This document shows, piece after piece, positions 9,045 through 17,001 of a DNA stretch of 64,000 bases. Position 1 is the stretch's first letter, and each line of letters begins with the position of its first letter. The translations under genes and the position numbers were made by a program. The stretch is taken from assembly GCF_002847445.1 (NCBI RefSeq), contig NZ_CP025430.1:1426001-1490000 (forward strand), written 5' to 3'. The notes below the pieces were generated by a model. It searched no databases and was not told where the DNA came from. It saw only the letters and a list, made by a program, of their open reading frames with translations. Source of the stretch: Paracoccus zhejiangensis (lineage in GTDB: Bacteria; Pseudomonadota; Alphaproteobacteria; Rhodobacterales; Rhodobacteraceae).

Positions 9045-9566
9045 CTAGACCTTGGTCGCAGCCCAGTCCCTGAGCGCGGCATTGTCGGCGAAATCGTCGC
9101 CGGGCTGCGGCGCGGCGATCAGCGCCGAAGCGTCTGTCGCGGCTTGCGCAGGTTGCGCGGGAATCCCCCCGCGATTGCGGAAATGATGCGCCTCGCGGGC
9201 GCCAAAATAGAAGCTGACGATGGCACCCAAGAGCCACCAGAGCGGCTCGGGCACCAGCGCGAGGCCGTGCATCCGGGCCGAAAACCCGATCGGCTCAACC
9301 ATGGCATAGGCGAACAAGCCCAATACCCCCAGCGTCATCAGCGGGCGCGGCATCCGGTTCAGCCCGTCGACGAAGCGGTCGAACCCGCCTGCCGGCACCG
9401 CCTGAAACTCCTGCCCCAGCTGGGTGATGGCGCGGGCATAGGCTTCCTCGTCCAGCTCCATCCGCCGTGTGGCGTTCTGGGTGAACACCTCGGCCATGCC
9501 GGTCGCCGCCTGCCCGACGGCACTGACGGTCGGCCCCATCCCGATAAAGCGGTCGATCATCCCCAT
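9045..9566 (-). CDS. Holin of three-TM, gene-transfer-release type
   Basis: Membrane protein of 173 residues resembling the family described as holins of gene transfer agents (PF11351). The N-terminal half is amphipathic. Hydrophobic segments lie near 78-92 (LMTLGVLGLFAYAMV) and 108-124 (LWWLLGAIVSFYFGA), followed by a polar, alanine-rich tail. It would make holes in the inner membrane so that the endolysin reaches peptidoglycan. The Shine-Dalgarno AAAGGA precedes the ATG. Its start overlaps the end of the endolysin gene by 10 bases, forming a two-gene lysis cassette. In Rhodobacter capsulatus the GTA holin and endolysin also lie outside the main GTA cluster. No capsid or terminase genes are in this window. 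Confidence 0.78.
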   Translation of the reverse strand: MGMIDRFIGMGPTVSAVGQAATGMAEVFTQNATRRMELDEEAYARAITQLGQEFQAVPAGGFDRFVDGLNRMPRPLMTLGVLGLFAYAMVEPIGFSARMHGLALVPEPLWWLLGAIVSFYFGAREAHHFRNRGGIPAQPAQAATDASALIAAPQPGDDFADNAALRDWAATKV

Positions 9567-10168
9567 CTCGCGGTCCTTTCGCGGTGCTGGCTGGCGCTGA
9601 GGTGATAGGCGGGCGAGATGAATTCCTCGGCCCGGGTGATCCAGCCGCCCTTGCCGCCATCGCGGCGGCGCGCGTATTTGCGGCTGGCCGGGCGCTGATC
9701 GGCCAGCGCGTAGTAATAGTTCCGCCGGGCAATGCCGTAAGCATCGCCCAGGTGGCGCGGCGCGGCCTCGGCTGCCGCGCGGGCGCTCGCGATGGTTGCC
9801 GGCCCGACCAGACCGTCATCGGCGCACGGAAACCCCATGCGACTGACCAGCCGCTGCAGGATCTTCACCGCATTCGCCCCGGCATTCACATACATGTCGA
9901 AGACACTGGCCTGCACCGCCTCGGGCAGTTCGCTGAGGCGCGGGCGCTGGAAGTAATGCTCGACAAAGATCTGTCGCGCCTCTGCCCGTGTCAGCGCCCG
10001 CACATCCGCCGCCGTCACCCGCCCGTCGCGGTTCAGATCGCGGCCCAGCTTCTGCAACGTGCCAAGGGTCACGCCGTATTGCGTCGCCCCGCCCGGATCG
10101 TCCGGGTCATCGACAAAGCCCCCCTCGCGCGCCACGATCTCGGCCGCAATCTCCTCGACGCTCGGCAT
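9557..10168 (-). CDS. GH108-type endolysin (N-acetylmuramidase), GTA-like
   Basis: Peptidoglycan hydrolase of 203 residues. The N-terminal REGGFVDDPDDPGGATQYG (residues 14-32) is the glycoside hydrolase 108 active-site region, with Glu15 as the expected catalytic acid. DLNRDGRVTAADV near residues 45-57 is an EF-hand or dockerin-like calcium loop that recurs in Rhodobacterales relatives. VFDMYVNAGANAVKILQRL leads into a C-terminal peptidoglycan-binding domain of the PG_binding_3 type. I chose the ATG at 10168 because GGGGACAGCAG precedes it; the ATG at 10192 lacks a ribosome site. It has no signal peptide, as expected for a holin-dependent endolysin. The holin follows with a 10-base overlap. 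Confidence 0.85.
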   Translation of the reverse strand: MPSVEEIAAEIVAREGGFVDDPDDPGGATQYGVTLGTLQKLGRDLNRDGRVTAADVRALTRAEARQIFVEHYFQRPRLSELPEAVQASVFDMYVNAGANAVKILQRLVSRMGFPCADDGLVGPATIASARAAAEAAPRHLGDAYGIARRNYYYALADQRPASRKYARRRDGGKGGWITRAEEFISPAYHLSASQHRERTARWG

Positions 10169-10349
10169 CTGCTGTCCCCTTTCCGCGATCACCTGCGAGA
10201 AGACTGCGGCAGGCTGGTTAAGCCGGGATGAACCGGGCGGGCGTTGCGCGCGGCCTCACAAAGGCGTGAGGCGGTGCGTCCGATCCCGGATGGCCTGCGT
10301 GTCTGTAATTAACCGGCCCGTGACGCCGGCACATGACAGGAGGAAAACC

Positions 10350-10763
10350 ATGAAGAAACTGACCCTTACCGCCTGCCTGCTGGCGCTCTCCGCCGGCTCT
10401 GCCCTTGCCCAGGATGCGATGGCCCCGATGGTGGAGGCGAGCGACCAGAGCGTCGCCAATGGCATCGTCAGCGCCACCAAGGTCGTCGCCCCGGCCAATG
10501 GCTGGCTGGTGGTGCACCGCACCGATGCCGAGATGAAGCCCGGCCCGGTCGTGGCCTACGCCCCGATCCGCGAAGGCGAAACCGCCGATGTCGCCGCCAT
10601 CCTGACCGAGCCGGTCGCCACGGGCGACATGCTGATGCTGATGGTCCATGGCGAGGATGGCGGCATGACCACCGGCAGCTTCGAATACACGCTGGGGGCC
10701 AAGGAAGACGGCCCGATCCGCATCGATGACAAGCTGGTTATGGCCACGATCACGGCCCAGTAA
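10350..10763 (+). CDS. Secreted protein with DUF7282-like domain
   Basis: Exported protein of 137 residues, function unknown. Residues 1-20 are a signal peptide ending ALAQ. The mature part has two similar beta-rich stretches (GWLVVHRTDAEMKPGP and DMLMLMVHGEDGGMTTG) typical of small periplasmic domains of the DUF7282 type. The ATG follows AGGAGGAAAACC. It is divergent from the endolysin gene, with about 180 bases between them. A strong terminator follows at 10789, so the gene is probably transcribed alone. Confidence 0.8.
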   Translation: MKKLTLTACLLALSAGSALAQDAMAPMVEASDQSVANGIVSATKVVAPANGWLVVHRTDAEMKPGPVVAYAPIREGETADVAAILTEPVATGDMLMLMVHGEDGGMTTGSFEYTLGAKEDGPIRIDDKLVMATITAQ

Positions 10764-10788
10764 ACCTGCGTGTCAGTATGCAGGCCAA

Positions 10789-10819
10789 GGCCTCCCGCAG
10801 GCGATGCGGGGGGCCTTTT
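10789..10819 (+). terminator. Rho-independent terminator
   Basis: An 11-bp stem, GGCCTCCCGCA against TGCGGGGGGCC with one G-T pair, followed by TTTT. It lies 26 bases behind the stop of the secreted DUF7282-like protein. Confidence 0.88.
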
Positions 10820-10896
10820 GCTGTTGCGCCACTGGAAACCAGCCGCCGCCCTGCCGCGTTGAGCCTGCCTGACATGACCCGAAACCGGAGACCCCG

Positions 10897-11088
10897 ATGA
10901 AGAACCCCTGGATGAGCGCCTGGCTCACCGCCGCCAACAGCATGACCGGCGCGGCGCGCGGACAGATGATGTCCGAGTTGAGCAAGGCACAGACGCAGAT
11001 GATGCAGGACTGGCAGAAGGCCTGGATGGAGGCCTGGATGGGGATGTGGTTCCCCGGCACGGCAAAGGGCGGCAAGCGGCGGAAATAA
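10897..11088 (+). CDS. Small Met/Trp-rich hypothetical protein
   Basis: Protein of 63 residues, unrecognised. It begins MKNPWMSAWLTAANSM and has six tryptophans, a run of methionines (QMMQDWQKAWMEAWMGMW) and a basic tail (KGGKRRK). The centre could form an amphipathic helix. CGGAGA precedes the ATG at a good spacing and the reading frame looks like a deliberate gene. No signal peptide is visible. A terminator lies upstream, so it probably has its own promoter. Confidence 0.6.
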   Translation: MKNPWMSAWLTAANSMTGAARGQMMSELSKAQTQMMQDWQKAWMEAWMGMWFPGTAKGGKRRK

Positions 11089-11152
11089 GGCGCGCTGATC
11101 CGGCGACCTTGTCCTCCGCTACCGCGCATGGTCTGCTGGATCGGGTTTCCAA

Positions 11153-11668
11153 GTGAGCAGGACGGATGTGACGCCAATGGCCAGGGGCAGGGTGATGCGG
11201 GTCGCAGGGATCGCCCTGTTGGGCCTCTTGGGCATCCTCCTTGCCATCGCCGTGGCGATCATGTTGCTGGCGAGGATGACCTTCTCGGCACCCGAGGGGC
11301 CACGCGCCTGCGATGACCAGCAGGTTGCGCTGATCCGCCATCAGGCCTCGGCCTATTTCCCGCAGCTTGCCACCGCCCGGGTCTTGCGCAGCAATTGCCC
11401 CTATGGCTTTCCCGGTGGCGGGCAGACGCAATTGCTGGTCATGGCACGCGACAGCATCGCCGGCGGGATCGCTTTCACCGCTTACGAGGGTCCGGTGGAA
11501 TGGGGTCCGGAGGGCCAACTCGCCGATCTGCCGGATCTCTTCCCCTCCGCTGATCTCGGCGGGCATCTGATCGCCTCGATCTATCCCGATGGCGCGAACC
11601 TGGCACTACATCTGCTGAAGCGCGCGGATGGCACCGGGCCGGTGACGCTGGCGATGATGTGGCTGTAA
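11153..11668 (+). CDS. Hypothetical membrane-anchored protein
   Basis: Protein of 171 residues, unrecognised. One strong N-terminal membrane helix (about 16-41, VAGIALLGLLGILLAIAVAIMLLA) is followed by an exported domain with two cysteines (residues 53 and 81) that could form a disulfide. The C-terminal part (ADLGGHLIASIYPDGANLALHLL) looks like a compact alpha-beta domain. The start is the ATG at 11153; MARGRVM further in is an alternative and would remove nine residues. It stands alone between the small Met/Trp-rich gene and the convergent alkaline phosphatase gene. Confidence 0.6.
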   Translation: MSRTDVTPMARGRVMRVAGIALLGLLGILLAIAVAIMLLARMTFSAPEGPRACDDQQVALIRHQASAYFPQLATARVLRSNCPYGFPGGGQTQLLVMARDSIAGGIAFTAYEGPVEWGPEGQLADLPDLFPSADLGGHLIASIYPDGANLALHLLKRADGTGPVTLAMMWL

Positions 11669-11748
11669 GCGAGAGGTCTCTTGGGTGGGTGCACGCACGT
11701 CGGGCCTGCCGGGAATGCCCGGCCAAACCCGGCAAGCGGCAGAAATGA

Positions 11749-11774
11749 GCATGGGGGGCCATTGCCCCCCATGC
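11749..11774. terminator. Perfect hairpin between convergent genes
   Basis: An 11-bp perfect stem, GCATGGGGGGC against GCCCCCCATGC, with loop CATT. It lies 80 bases behind the plus-strand hypothetical gene and 22 bases behind the alkaline phosphatase stop on the minus strand, where TCATTT follows. It is probably a shared terminator, though no real T tract is present. Confidence 0.65.
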
Positions 11775-11795
11775 GGTTGACCTGCAGGCTCGGCC

Positions 11796-13286
11796 CTATT
11801 CGGTAGAAACGGCCTTCAGCATGACGTGGAAGATCACGTTCTGCTCGACCACGCCGCCCAGAAGATGCGCCCAGGGGCCGGCTGCCATGATCGGCACATC
11901 GACCGCCGAATGGCTTTCCGAGGGCAATGGCACCAGCGCATCCTGCAGATAGTCGATATGGGTCGCCTCTTCCTGCGTCGGCACCTTGCGCGTGCCGGTC
12001 CAGTCATTCGCGCCCTCTTCCCCGACCATGACCGAGCCGGGGCCGTTCATGTAGCCCGCGACGGTAAAGGGCTTGCCGTCCAGACCCTGGGCGAAGGTTT
12101 CCGCGTGCTCATTGCCATTATCGGCCACGTCATAGCAGAGGCCGGTGATCGGCGTGCCGCGTCCGCAATAGCCATTGAACTCCAGCCCGTGGCCGTGATC
12201 GGCGGTGACGATGACCAGGGTTTCCTCGGTATCCACCATGGTCAGGGCCTTCTCGATGGCCAGCGCGAAGGCCTCGCCATCGGTCACCGCGCGCGCCATG
12301 TTGCCGGCGTGGTTGGCATGGTCGACGCGGCCGCCCTCGATCATCAGGTAATAGCCGTTCTCGTTGCCCTGCATGCTTTTGATCGCCACTTCGGTCAGGT
12401 CGGTCAGCGAGGGTTCGGTCTCGGGGCGGTCCGCCTCGTAATTCATGTGGCTTTCGCCATAGAGACCCAGGATCGGCTTGGTCGTATCGGCGGCCAGCGT
12501 GGTTTCGCGGTTCCAGGCATATTGCCAGCCCTTGGCCTTGAGTTCCTCGACCAGGTTTCGGTCCAACCGCCGGCCTGCGGCGCCGTTTTCATCGGTGATG
12601 CCATTGGGGAAAAAGCCCCGGCTGCCGCCGCCAAGCGCAAGGTCGATGATGCCGGCATCAGCGGCATCGACCATCTGCGCGGCAATGTCCTTCTGCGCGC
12701 AATCAGGCGGCAGCTCGCTGTCATCTTCCCAGTCACGCTGCGCGCTTTTGGCGAAGACCGCCGCCGGGGTGGCATGGGTCAGCCGCGCGGTCGAGACGAT
12801 GCCCACCGACTTGCCCATATCGGTGACGATCTCGGCGAAGGTGGTCAGTCCGGCCGTGGCCGCCGCATCGCAGCTGTCGAAATCGCCGGCATCGTCGATG
12901 TTCACGGTGCCGTTGCGCGACTTGATCCCGGTGTTCAGCGCACTGGCGGTCGGCGCCGAATCCGGCGTCTGGCCGTTCGAGGTATAGGTCTTGGACAGGC
13001 CCACGAAGGGCAGCTTTTCCTGCGGCAGCACGAAATCATCGCCGAGGCCCCCGGCCTTCTGCCCCATCCAGATCCGCGTCGCATATTGGGTCGAGAGGCT
13101 GTTGCCATCGGCCACGAACAGGATGACGTTCTTGGCCCGTTTCGTGTTGGGCGCGATCGCCTCGCGCGCGGCGATGACCGCCTCGGCATCGGTGTACCAT
13201 TTGCTGTCTTTCTGGGCGATCGGCACCTCGGCGAAAGCCGGCAGTGCAAGAGCGGCAGAGATCAGCGTTGCGAGTCGAACAGACAT
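11796..13286 (-). CDS. phoA: Alkaline phosphatase (PhoA family)
   Basis: Secreted phosphomonoesterase of 496 residues. The signal peptide ends PAFAEV near residue 19. VADGNS near residue 55 holds the first metal-binding aspartate. PDSAPTASALNTG near 105 holds the serine that is phosphorylated in catalysis. EGGRVDHANHAGN and TADHGHGLEFNGYCGRG carry the remaining zinc ligands. The ATG at 13286 is preceded by GGGGAGGAAATC; an earlier in-frame ATG would add 20 residues without a ribosome site. I saw no clear Pho box in the upstream 110 bases. The hairpin at 11749 follows. Confidence 0.9.
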   Translation of the reverse strand: MSVRLATLISAALALPAFAEVPIAQKDSKWYTDAEAVIAAREAIAPNTKRAKNVILFVADGNSLSTQYATRIWMGQKAGGLGDDFVLPQEKLPFVGLSKTYTSNGQTPDSAPTASALNTGIKSRNGTVNIDDAGDFDSCDAAATAGLTTFAEIVTDMGKSVGIVSTARLTHATPAAVFAKSAQRDWEDDSELPPDCAQKDIAAQMVDAADAGIIDLALGGGSRGFFPNGITDENGAAGRRLDRNLVEELKAKGWQYAWNRETTLAADTTKPILGLYGESHMNYEADRPETEPSLTDLTEVAIKSMQGNENGYYLMIEGGRVDHANHAGNMARAVTDGEAFALAIEKALTMVDTEETLVIVTADHGHGLEFNGYCGRGTPITGLCYDVADNGNEHAETFAQGLDGKPFTVAGYMNGPGSVMVGEEGANDWTGTRKVPTQEEATHIDYLQDALVPLPSESHSAVDVPIMAAGPWAHLLGGVVEQNVIFHVMLKAVSTE

Positions 13287-13433
13287 GATTTCCTCCCCTT
13301 TCATGATCCGAGAGACATTAAGGACACGAAATCGTGAGCAGAGCAAATGCGGAATGCTTCGCGTGGGGGTAGAGTTGAGGGGTGGTCGTGAGGCCGTTCA
13401 CCCGGATTTAACGGTTCCGCGCGAGGTTGGCGC

Positions 13434-13964
13434 ATATCGCGCTATCTCCGCCCCCGCCTGCCCGGCGTTCCGATCTTCTTCACCGTCACGCTGGCGCAAC
13501 GGGATAGCTGGCTGTTGGTCGAGGAGATCGACCGCCTGCGCATGGCGGTTGCCGCGACGCGCTCCACGCGGCCCTTTGCGATCGAGGCCTGGGTGGTCTT
13601 GCCTGATCACCTGCATTGCATCTGGCGCCTGCCGGATGGGGATACAGATTACTCGGCAAGGTGGGGCGCGATCAAGGCGCGGTGCACCCGGGCGGTGACG
13701 GCGGAGGTGGGGTGGAACCCCACCCTACGCTCGGCCTCCAAGGTAGCGAAGGGCGATGCCGGGCTGTGGCAGCGCAGGTTCTGGGAGCATCATCTCCGCG
13801 ACGAGGCCGATCTCGCGGCGCATCTGCGCTATTGCTGGTGGAACCCGGTGAAGCATAGGTTGGTCGAGCGGCCCGAGGATTGGCCCTATTCGTCTTTCCA
13901 TCGGGACAAGGCGGGGGGGCGGATGGATTGGGTCAGCCGGTTTGATCGCGACGCCCGGACGTAG
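13434..13964 (+). pseudogene. REP-associated tyrosine transposase (RAYT); start codon degenerate
   Basis: IS200-like HUH transposase of the RAYT class. The recognisable peptide begins at 13434 as (I)SRYLRPRLPGVPIFFTV, where relatives have an initiator methionine but this copy has ATA. A GAGG lies 8 bases upstream, as a Shine-Dalgarno should. No ATG or GTG occurs in this frame before 13515, where TTG is the first usable start; it would lose the first beta strand. The HUH-type motif DHLHCIW is near residue 60 and the catalytic tyrosine is in LRYCWWNPVK. The frame is otherwise open to 13964, about 176 residues. One REP copy lies inside the gene (13706-13729, read as VGWNPTLR) and a second supplies the stop codon. 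It could be translated from TTG or ATA, or be recently dead. Confidence 0.72.
13706..13729 (+). repeat. REP element 1 (inside the RAYT gene)
   Basis: 24-bp palindromic element, GGTGGGGTGG joined to AACCCCACCCTACG. It is identical to the copy at 14035 and the reverse complement of the copy at 13960 apart from one base in the loop. It is read in frame as VGWNPTLR within the transposase. Confidence 0.85.
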
Positions 13965-13983
13965 GGTGGGGTTTCACCCCACC
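13960..13983 (-). repeat. REP element 2 (supplies RAYT stop codon)
   Basis: Inverted copy, read on the plus strand as CGTAGGGTGGGG then TTTCACCCCACC. It differs from the others at one loop base. The TAG at 13962-13964 within it is the stop codon of the transposase. With the copy at 14035 it forms a head-to-head pair 99 bp across, the arrangement called a BIME in other bacteria. Confidence 0.85.
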
Positions 13984-14034
13984 ATTGCGTGGGTCCGGTT
14001 CAGGTTGGCGTTTATTGATGTGGCGCGCGCGGAT

Positions 14035-14058
14035 GGTGGGGTGGAACCCCACCCTACG
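14035..14058 (+). repeat. REP element 3 (supplies stop codon of convergent gene)
   Basis: Exact copy of element 1. On the minus strand its CGTAGGG supplies TAG at 14054-14056, the stop codon of the convergent gene of unknown function, whose last residues are GEQP. Confidence 0.85.
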
Positions 14059-14989
14059 GTTGCTCACCATAATTTGCGCCAACAGTTCTGTAGACGACTA
14101 GTGGCGTTACGCCGAAGCAGTTACTTGGCCTCCCCATTGTGCTTCTAAATACAGGAACAAACGCATCAAGTATGGCTGTTACAGCTGCACTTTCGTCACC
14201 AGTAAAATTGCTAAAATCGGGAGCCTGCTGATCTAACCCTCCGGGTAACGCATCGACGATACCGATAACCGACCAAACTCCCGGGATATTCGAGCCATAG
14301 TTGAGCATCATATCTGAACTGCGAATACGCAACGAGTCTTCGCGTAGTATGCTCCACACCCTCGCCTTTTCGCCCTGGAAAATGGCCTGAACAGTATGAG
14401 GCAGATGCTCTGACATTTCTAGAAAAAGCTCTAGGCCATCAGGCTCAGTTTTCTTAGTCTTGGTTGATGTGCGATTCTTAGCTCGCACTTGCTGCCGTGG
14501 CATCCCCGCTTGCGCATCAACTCCCGAGCGTGCCGCTGCTTGAAACGAGGGTAGCTTCCAAAAGCTTTTTAACTGACCAAGATCGCGAACTGATAGGTGG
14601 CCAGAGTGCCTTACTATCGAGCCAGGAGGCGCATTCTCGATAGTCTTATTGATCATGCCCCGCGCTGTTGCTTCATCTAGAAAGTTAAGTGTGTTAAGCC
14701 AACGAGCATCATAAAGCTGTTGGCGCTGACGCTGGAGTGACGCCGAGTACCCATCTTTGACATCTAGTTGTCCGCTGGCGACGCCGATGTTACCTTTCCC
14801 ATGCGCACCCACCTCCTCGGTTTTCGCTCGGACTGCGGTTTCTTGGCTCACCATTTGAACAAGTGCGCCATAATCGTTAAGTTGCGAAAGTATCGAGGAG
14901 ATTCGATCTTGATCAACATACAAAAAATCAAGGATCAAATTTTCCTTTGCTTGTTCTGCCACCCTGTCGAATGTCCTTTTCAAAATCAC
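14054..14989 (-). CDS. Uncharacterised protein, DUF6414-like N-terminus, low-GC cassette
   Basis: Protein of up to 311 residues, not recognised with certainty. The segment LILDFLYVDQDRISSILSQLND (residues 18-39 of the long form) resembles the start of several uncharacterised bacterial proteins grouped as DUF6414; I cannot confirm this. No signal peptide or membrane helix is visible. A basic, threonine-rich linker (KNRTSTKTKKT) near 170-182 separates two folded-looking parts, and the C-terminal part is rich in aromatic and glycine positions. Two starts are possible: ATG at 14989 with a weak ribosome site, or TTG at 14938 with AAGGA just upstream, which would begin at ILDFLYVD. Base composition is clearly lower in GC than the neighbours, and the gene ends inside a REP element. 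Both points suggest transfer. It overlaps the small gene at 14928-15101. Confidence 0.65.
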   Translation of the reverse strand: MILKRTFDRVAEQAKENLILDFLYVDQDRISSILSQLNDYGALVQMVSQETAVRAKTEEVGAHGKGNIGVASGQLDVKDGYSASLQRQRQQLYDARWLNTLNFLDEATARGMINKTIENAPPGSIVRHSGHLSVRDLGQLKSFWKLPSFQAAARSGVDAQAGMPRQQVRAKNRTSTKTKKTEPDGLELFLEMSEHLPHTVQAIFQGEKARVWSILREDSLRIRSSDMMLNYGSNIPGVWSVIGIVDALPGGLDQQAPDFSNFTGDESAAVTAILDAFVPVFRSTMGRPSNCFGVTPLVVYRTVGANYGEQP

Positions 14990-15101
14990 CTATCTCGCGT
15001 TCTATTTCAGCGGATTTTCGCTTAATTGTGTCCGCTCTATCCGATAGGTCAGGTTCGGCATCCGCCTTTCGTGCAAGCAGAGATTTGAGCCAAACCCACA
15101 C
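14928..15101 (-). CDS. Small charged protein directly behind lepA (GTG start)
   Basis: Putative 57-residue protein of unknown function. The GTG at 15101 lies three bases behind the lepA TGA and in the same frame. The last bases of lepA (GGAG) act as its Shine-Dalgarno, so translation would be coupled to lepA. The product begins VWVWLKSLLARK and then forms a highly charged, probably helical stretch (SDRADTIKRKSAEIEREIGDFEKD). Its end overlaps the 311-residue gene, whose alternative TTG start lies just before this stop. Composition matches that gene, not lepA. It might be spurious; the overlapping layout and the amphipathic pattern favour a real gene. Confidence 0.45.
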   Translation of the reverse strand: MWVWLKSLLARKADAEPDLSDRADTIKRKSAEIEREIGDFEKDIRQGGRTSKGKFDP

Positions 15102-15104
15102 CGC

Positions 15105-16901
15105 TCACTCCATCTTCAACGCCTGAATAAACGCCGTCTGCGGGATCTCAACCTTCCCGAACTGGCGCATCTTCTTTTTCCCGGCCTTCTGCTTTTCCAG
15201 CAGCTTCTTCTTCCGCGTGGCGTCGCCGCCATAGCATTTCGCCGTCACGTCCTTGCGCATGGCCGACAGGGTCTCGCGGGCGATCACGCGTGACCCGATC
15301 GCCGCCTGGATCGGGATCTTGAACATGTGGCGCGGGATCAGCTCTTTCAGCTTTTCCACCATCACCCGGCCGCGGCTTTCGGCGCGGTCGCGGTGCACCA
15401 TGATCGACAGCGCGTCGACCGGCTCGTCATTCACCAGGATCGACATCTTCACGAGGAAATCCTCGCGGTATTCCGACAGTTGGTAGTCGAAGGAGGCATA
15501 ACCCTTGGTCACCGATTTCAGCCGGTCGTAGAAGTCGAAGACCACCTCGGCCAGGGGCAAGTCATAGACCACCATGGCGCGCTGGCCGGCATAGGTCAGG
15601 TCCAGCTGGATGCCGCGGCGGTCCTGGCACAGTTTCAGCACGTCGCCCAGATATTCGTCGGGGACCATGATCGTCGCCTTGATCCGCGGTTCCTCGATAT
15701 GGTCGACATAGGTCAGGTCGGGCATGTCGGCGGGGTTGTGCAGGTCGCGCACCTCGCCGTCGTTCATGTGCAGCCGGAAGACCACGCTTGGCGCGGTGGT
15801 GATCAGGTCCAGGTCGTATTCGCGTTCCAGCCGGTCGCGGATCACCTCGAGATGCAGGAGGCCCAGGAAGCCGCAGCGGAAGCCGAAGCCGAGCGCGGCC
15901 GAGGTCTCCATCTCGTAGGAAAAGCTGGCATCGTTCAGCGCCAGCTTCTCGATGGCATCACGCAGCGCCTCGAAATCATTGGCATCGACCGGGAAGAGGC
16001 CGCAGAAGACCACCGGCTGCGCCGGCTTGAAGCCCGGCAGCGGCGTCTCGGCGCCCTTGCGTTCATGGGTGATGGTGTCGCCGACGCGGGTGTCGCGGAC
16101 CTGCTTGATCGAGGCGGTGAAGACGCCGATCTCGCCCGGCCCCAATTCGGCGATGTCCTGCATCTGCGGGCGCAGCACGGCCAGCTTGTCGATGCCGTAG
16201 ATGGCGCCGGTCTGCATCATCTTGATGCGGTCGCCCTTCTTCACCATGCCGTCCATCACCCGGATCATGACGACGACGCCGAGATAGGCGTCATACCATG
16301 AATCGACCAGCATCGCCTTCAGGGGCGCGTTGCGGTCGCCCTTGGGCGCGGGCAGGCGCTGGACGATGGCTTCCAGCACGTCGGGAATGCCAAGCCCGGT
16401 CTTGGCCGAGATCGGGATCGCGTCCGAGGCGTCGATGCCGATGACATCCTCGATGTTTTCCTTGACCCGCTCGGGTTCCGCCGCCGGCAGGTCGATCTTG
16501 TTCAGCACCGGCACGATCTCGTGCCCGGCATCGATGGCCTGGTAGACATTGGCCAGCGTCTGCGCCTCGACCCCCTGGCTGGCATCGACGACCAGCAGGC
16601 TGCCCTCGACCGCGCGCATCGAGCGGCTGACCTCGTAGGCAAAGTCGACATGGCCCGGCGTGTCGATCAGGTTCAGCACGTATTTGCGCCCGTCCTTGGC
16701 CGGATAGTCGATGCGCACGGTGTTCGCCTTGATGGTGATGCCGCGTTCGCGCTCGATATCCATGCTGTCCAGAAGCTGGGCCTTCATGTCGCGTTCGGCG
16801 ACAGTCCCCGTCATCTGGATCAGCCTATCGGCCAAGGTGGATTTGCCGTGGTCGATATGGGCCACGATCGAGAAATTGCGGATGAGATCAAGGTCGGTCA
16901 T
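15105..16901 (-). CDS. lepA: Elongation factor 4 (LepA)
   Basis: Ribosome-associated GTPase of 598 residues, matching the family length. G1 is AHIDHGKST (residues 14-22), G3 is DTPGH, and G4 is NKID. The EF4-specific C-terminal domain ends with [17 protein letters not shown]. It acts on stalled or mispositioned ribosomes. I chose the ATG at 16901 ([10 protein letters not shown]) to match known LepA starts; the open frame extends further upstream but is low-complexity there. A small unknown gene begins three bases behind its stop. Confidence 0.97.
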   Translation of the reverse strand: MTDLDLIRNFSIVAHIDHGKSTLADRLIQMTGTVAERDMKAQLLDSMDIERERGITIKANTVRIDYPAKDGRKYVLNLIDTPGHVDFAYEVSRSMRAVEGSLLVVDASQGVEAQTLANVYQAIDAGHEIVPVLNKIDLPAAEPERVKENIEDVIGIDASDAIPISAKTGLGIPDVLEAIVQRLPAPKGDRNAPLKAMLVDSWYDAYLGVVVMIRVMDGMVKKGDRIKMMQTGAIYGIDKLAVLRPQMQDIAELGPGEIGVFTASIKQVRDTRVGDTITHERKGAETPLPGFKPAQPVVFCGLFPVDANDFEALRDAIEKLALNDASFSYEMETSAALGFGFRCGFLGLLHLEVIRDRLEREYDLDLITTAPSVVFRLHMNDGEVRDLHNPADMPDLTYVDHIEEPRIKATIMVPDEYLGDVLKLCQDRRGIQLDLTYAGQRAMVVYDLPLAEVVFDFYDRLKSVTKGYASFDYQLSEYREDFLVKMSILVNDEPVDALSIMVHRDRAESRGRVMVEKLKELIPRHMFKIPIQAAIGSRVIARETLSAMRKDVTAKCYGGDATRKKKLLEKQKAGKKKMRQFGKVEIPQTAFIQALKME

Positions 16902-17001
16902 GGCCGGGCTATACAGGGGCGCAAGAGCCGCGGAAAGAGGGTTTCGAGCGGCAGCGGACCCGGCACTGGACAGGCCCGGCGCAGGGGCGCAGGATCGGGG
17001 A

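Noticed and set aside
7349..9073. Long plus-strand open frame opposite ccmF
   Set aside because: It is a shadow of the ccmF codon pattern in GC-rich DNA; its product is a low-complexity mix of Arg, Gly, Asp and Gln with no domain, while the opposite strand has clear CcmF motifs.
10169..10349. CtrA site before the endolysin
   Set aside because: Only TTAA half-sites (for example GGTTAATTACAG) occur; the full TTAA-N7-TTAA pattern is absent.
13325..13336. CACGAAATCGTG inverted repeat before phoA as a regulator site
   Set aside because: It is a short near-palindrome, unlike a Pho box, and no regulator can be tied to it.
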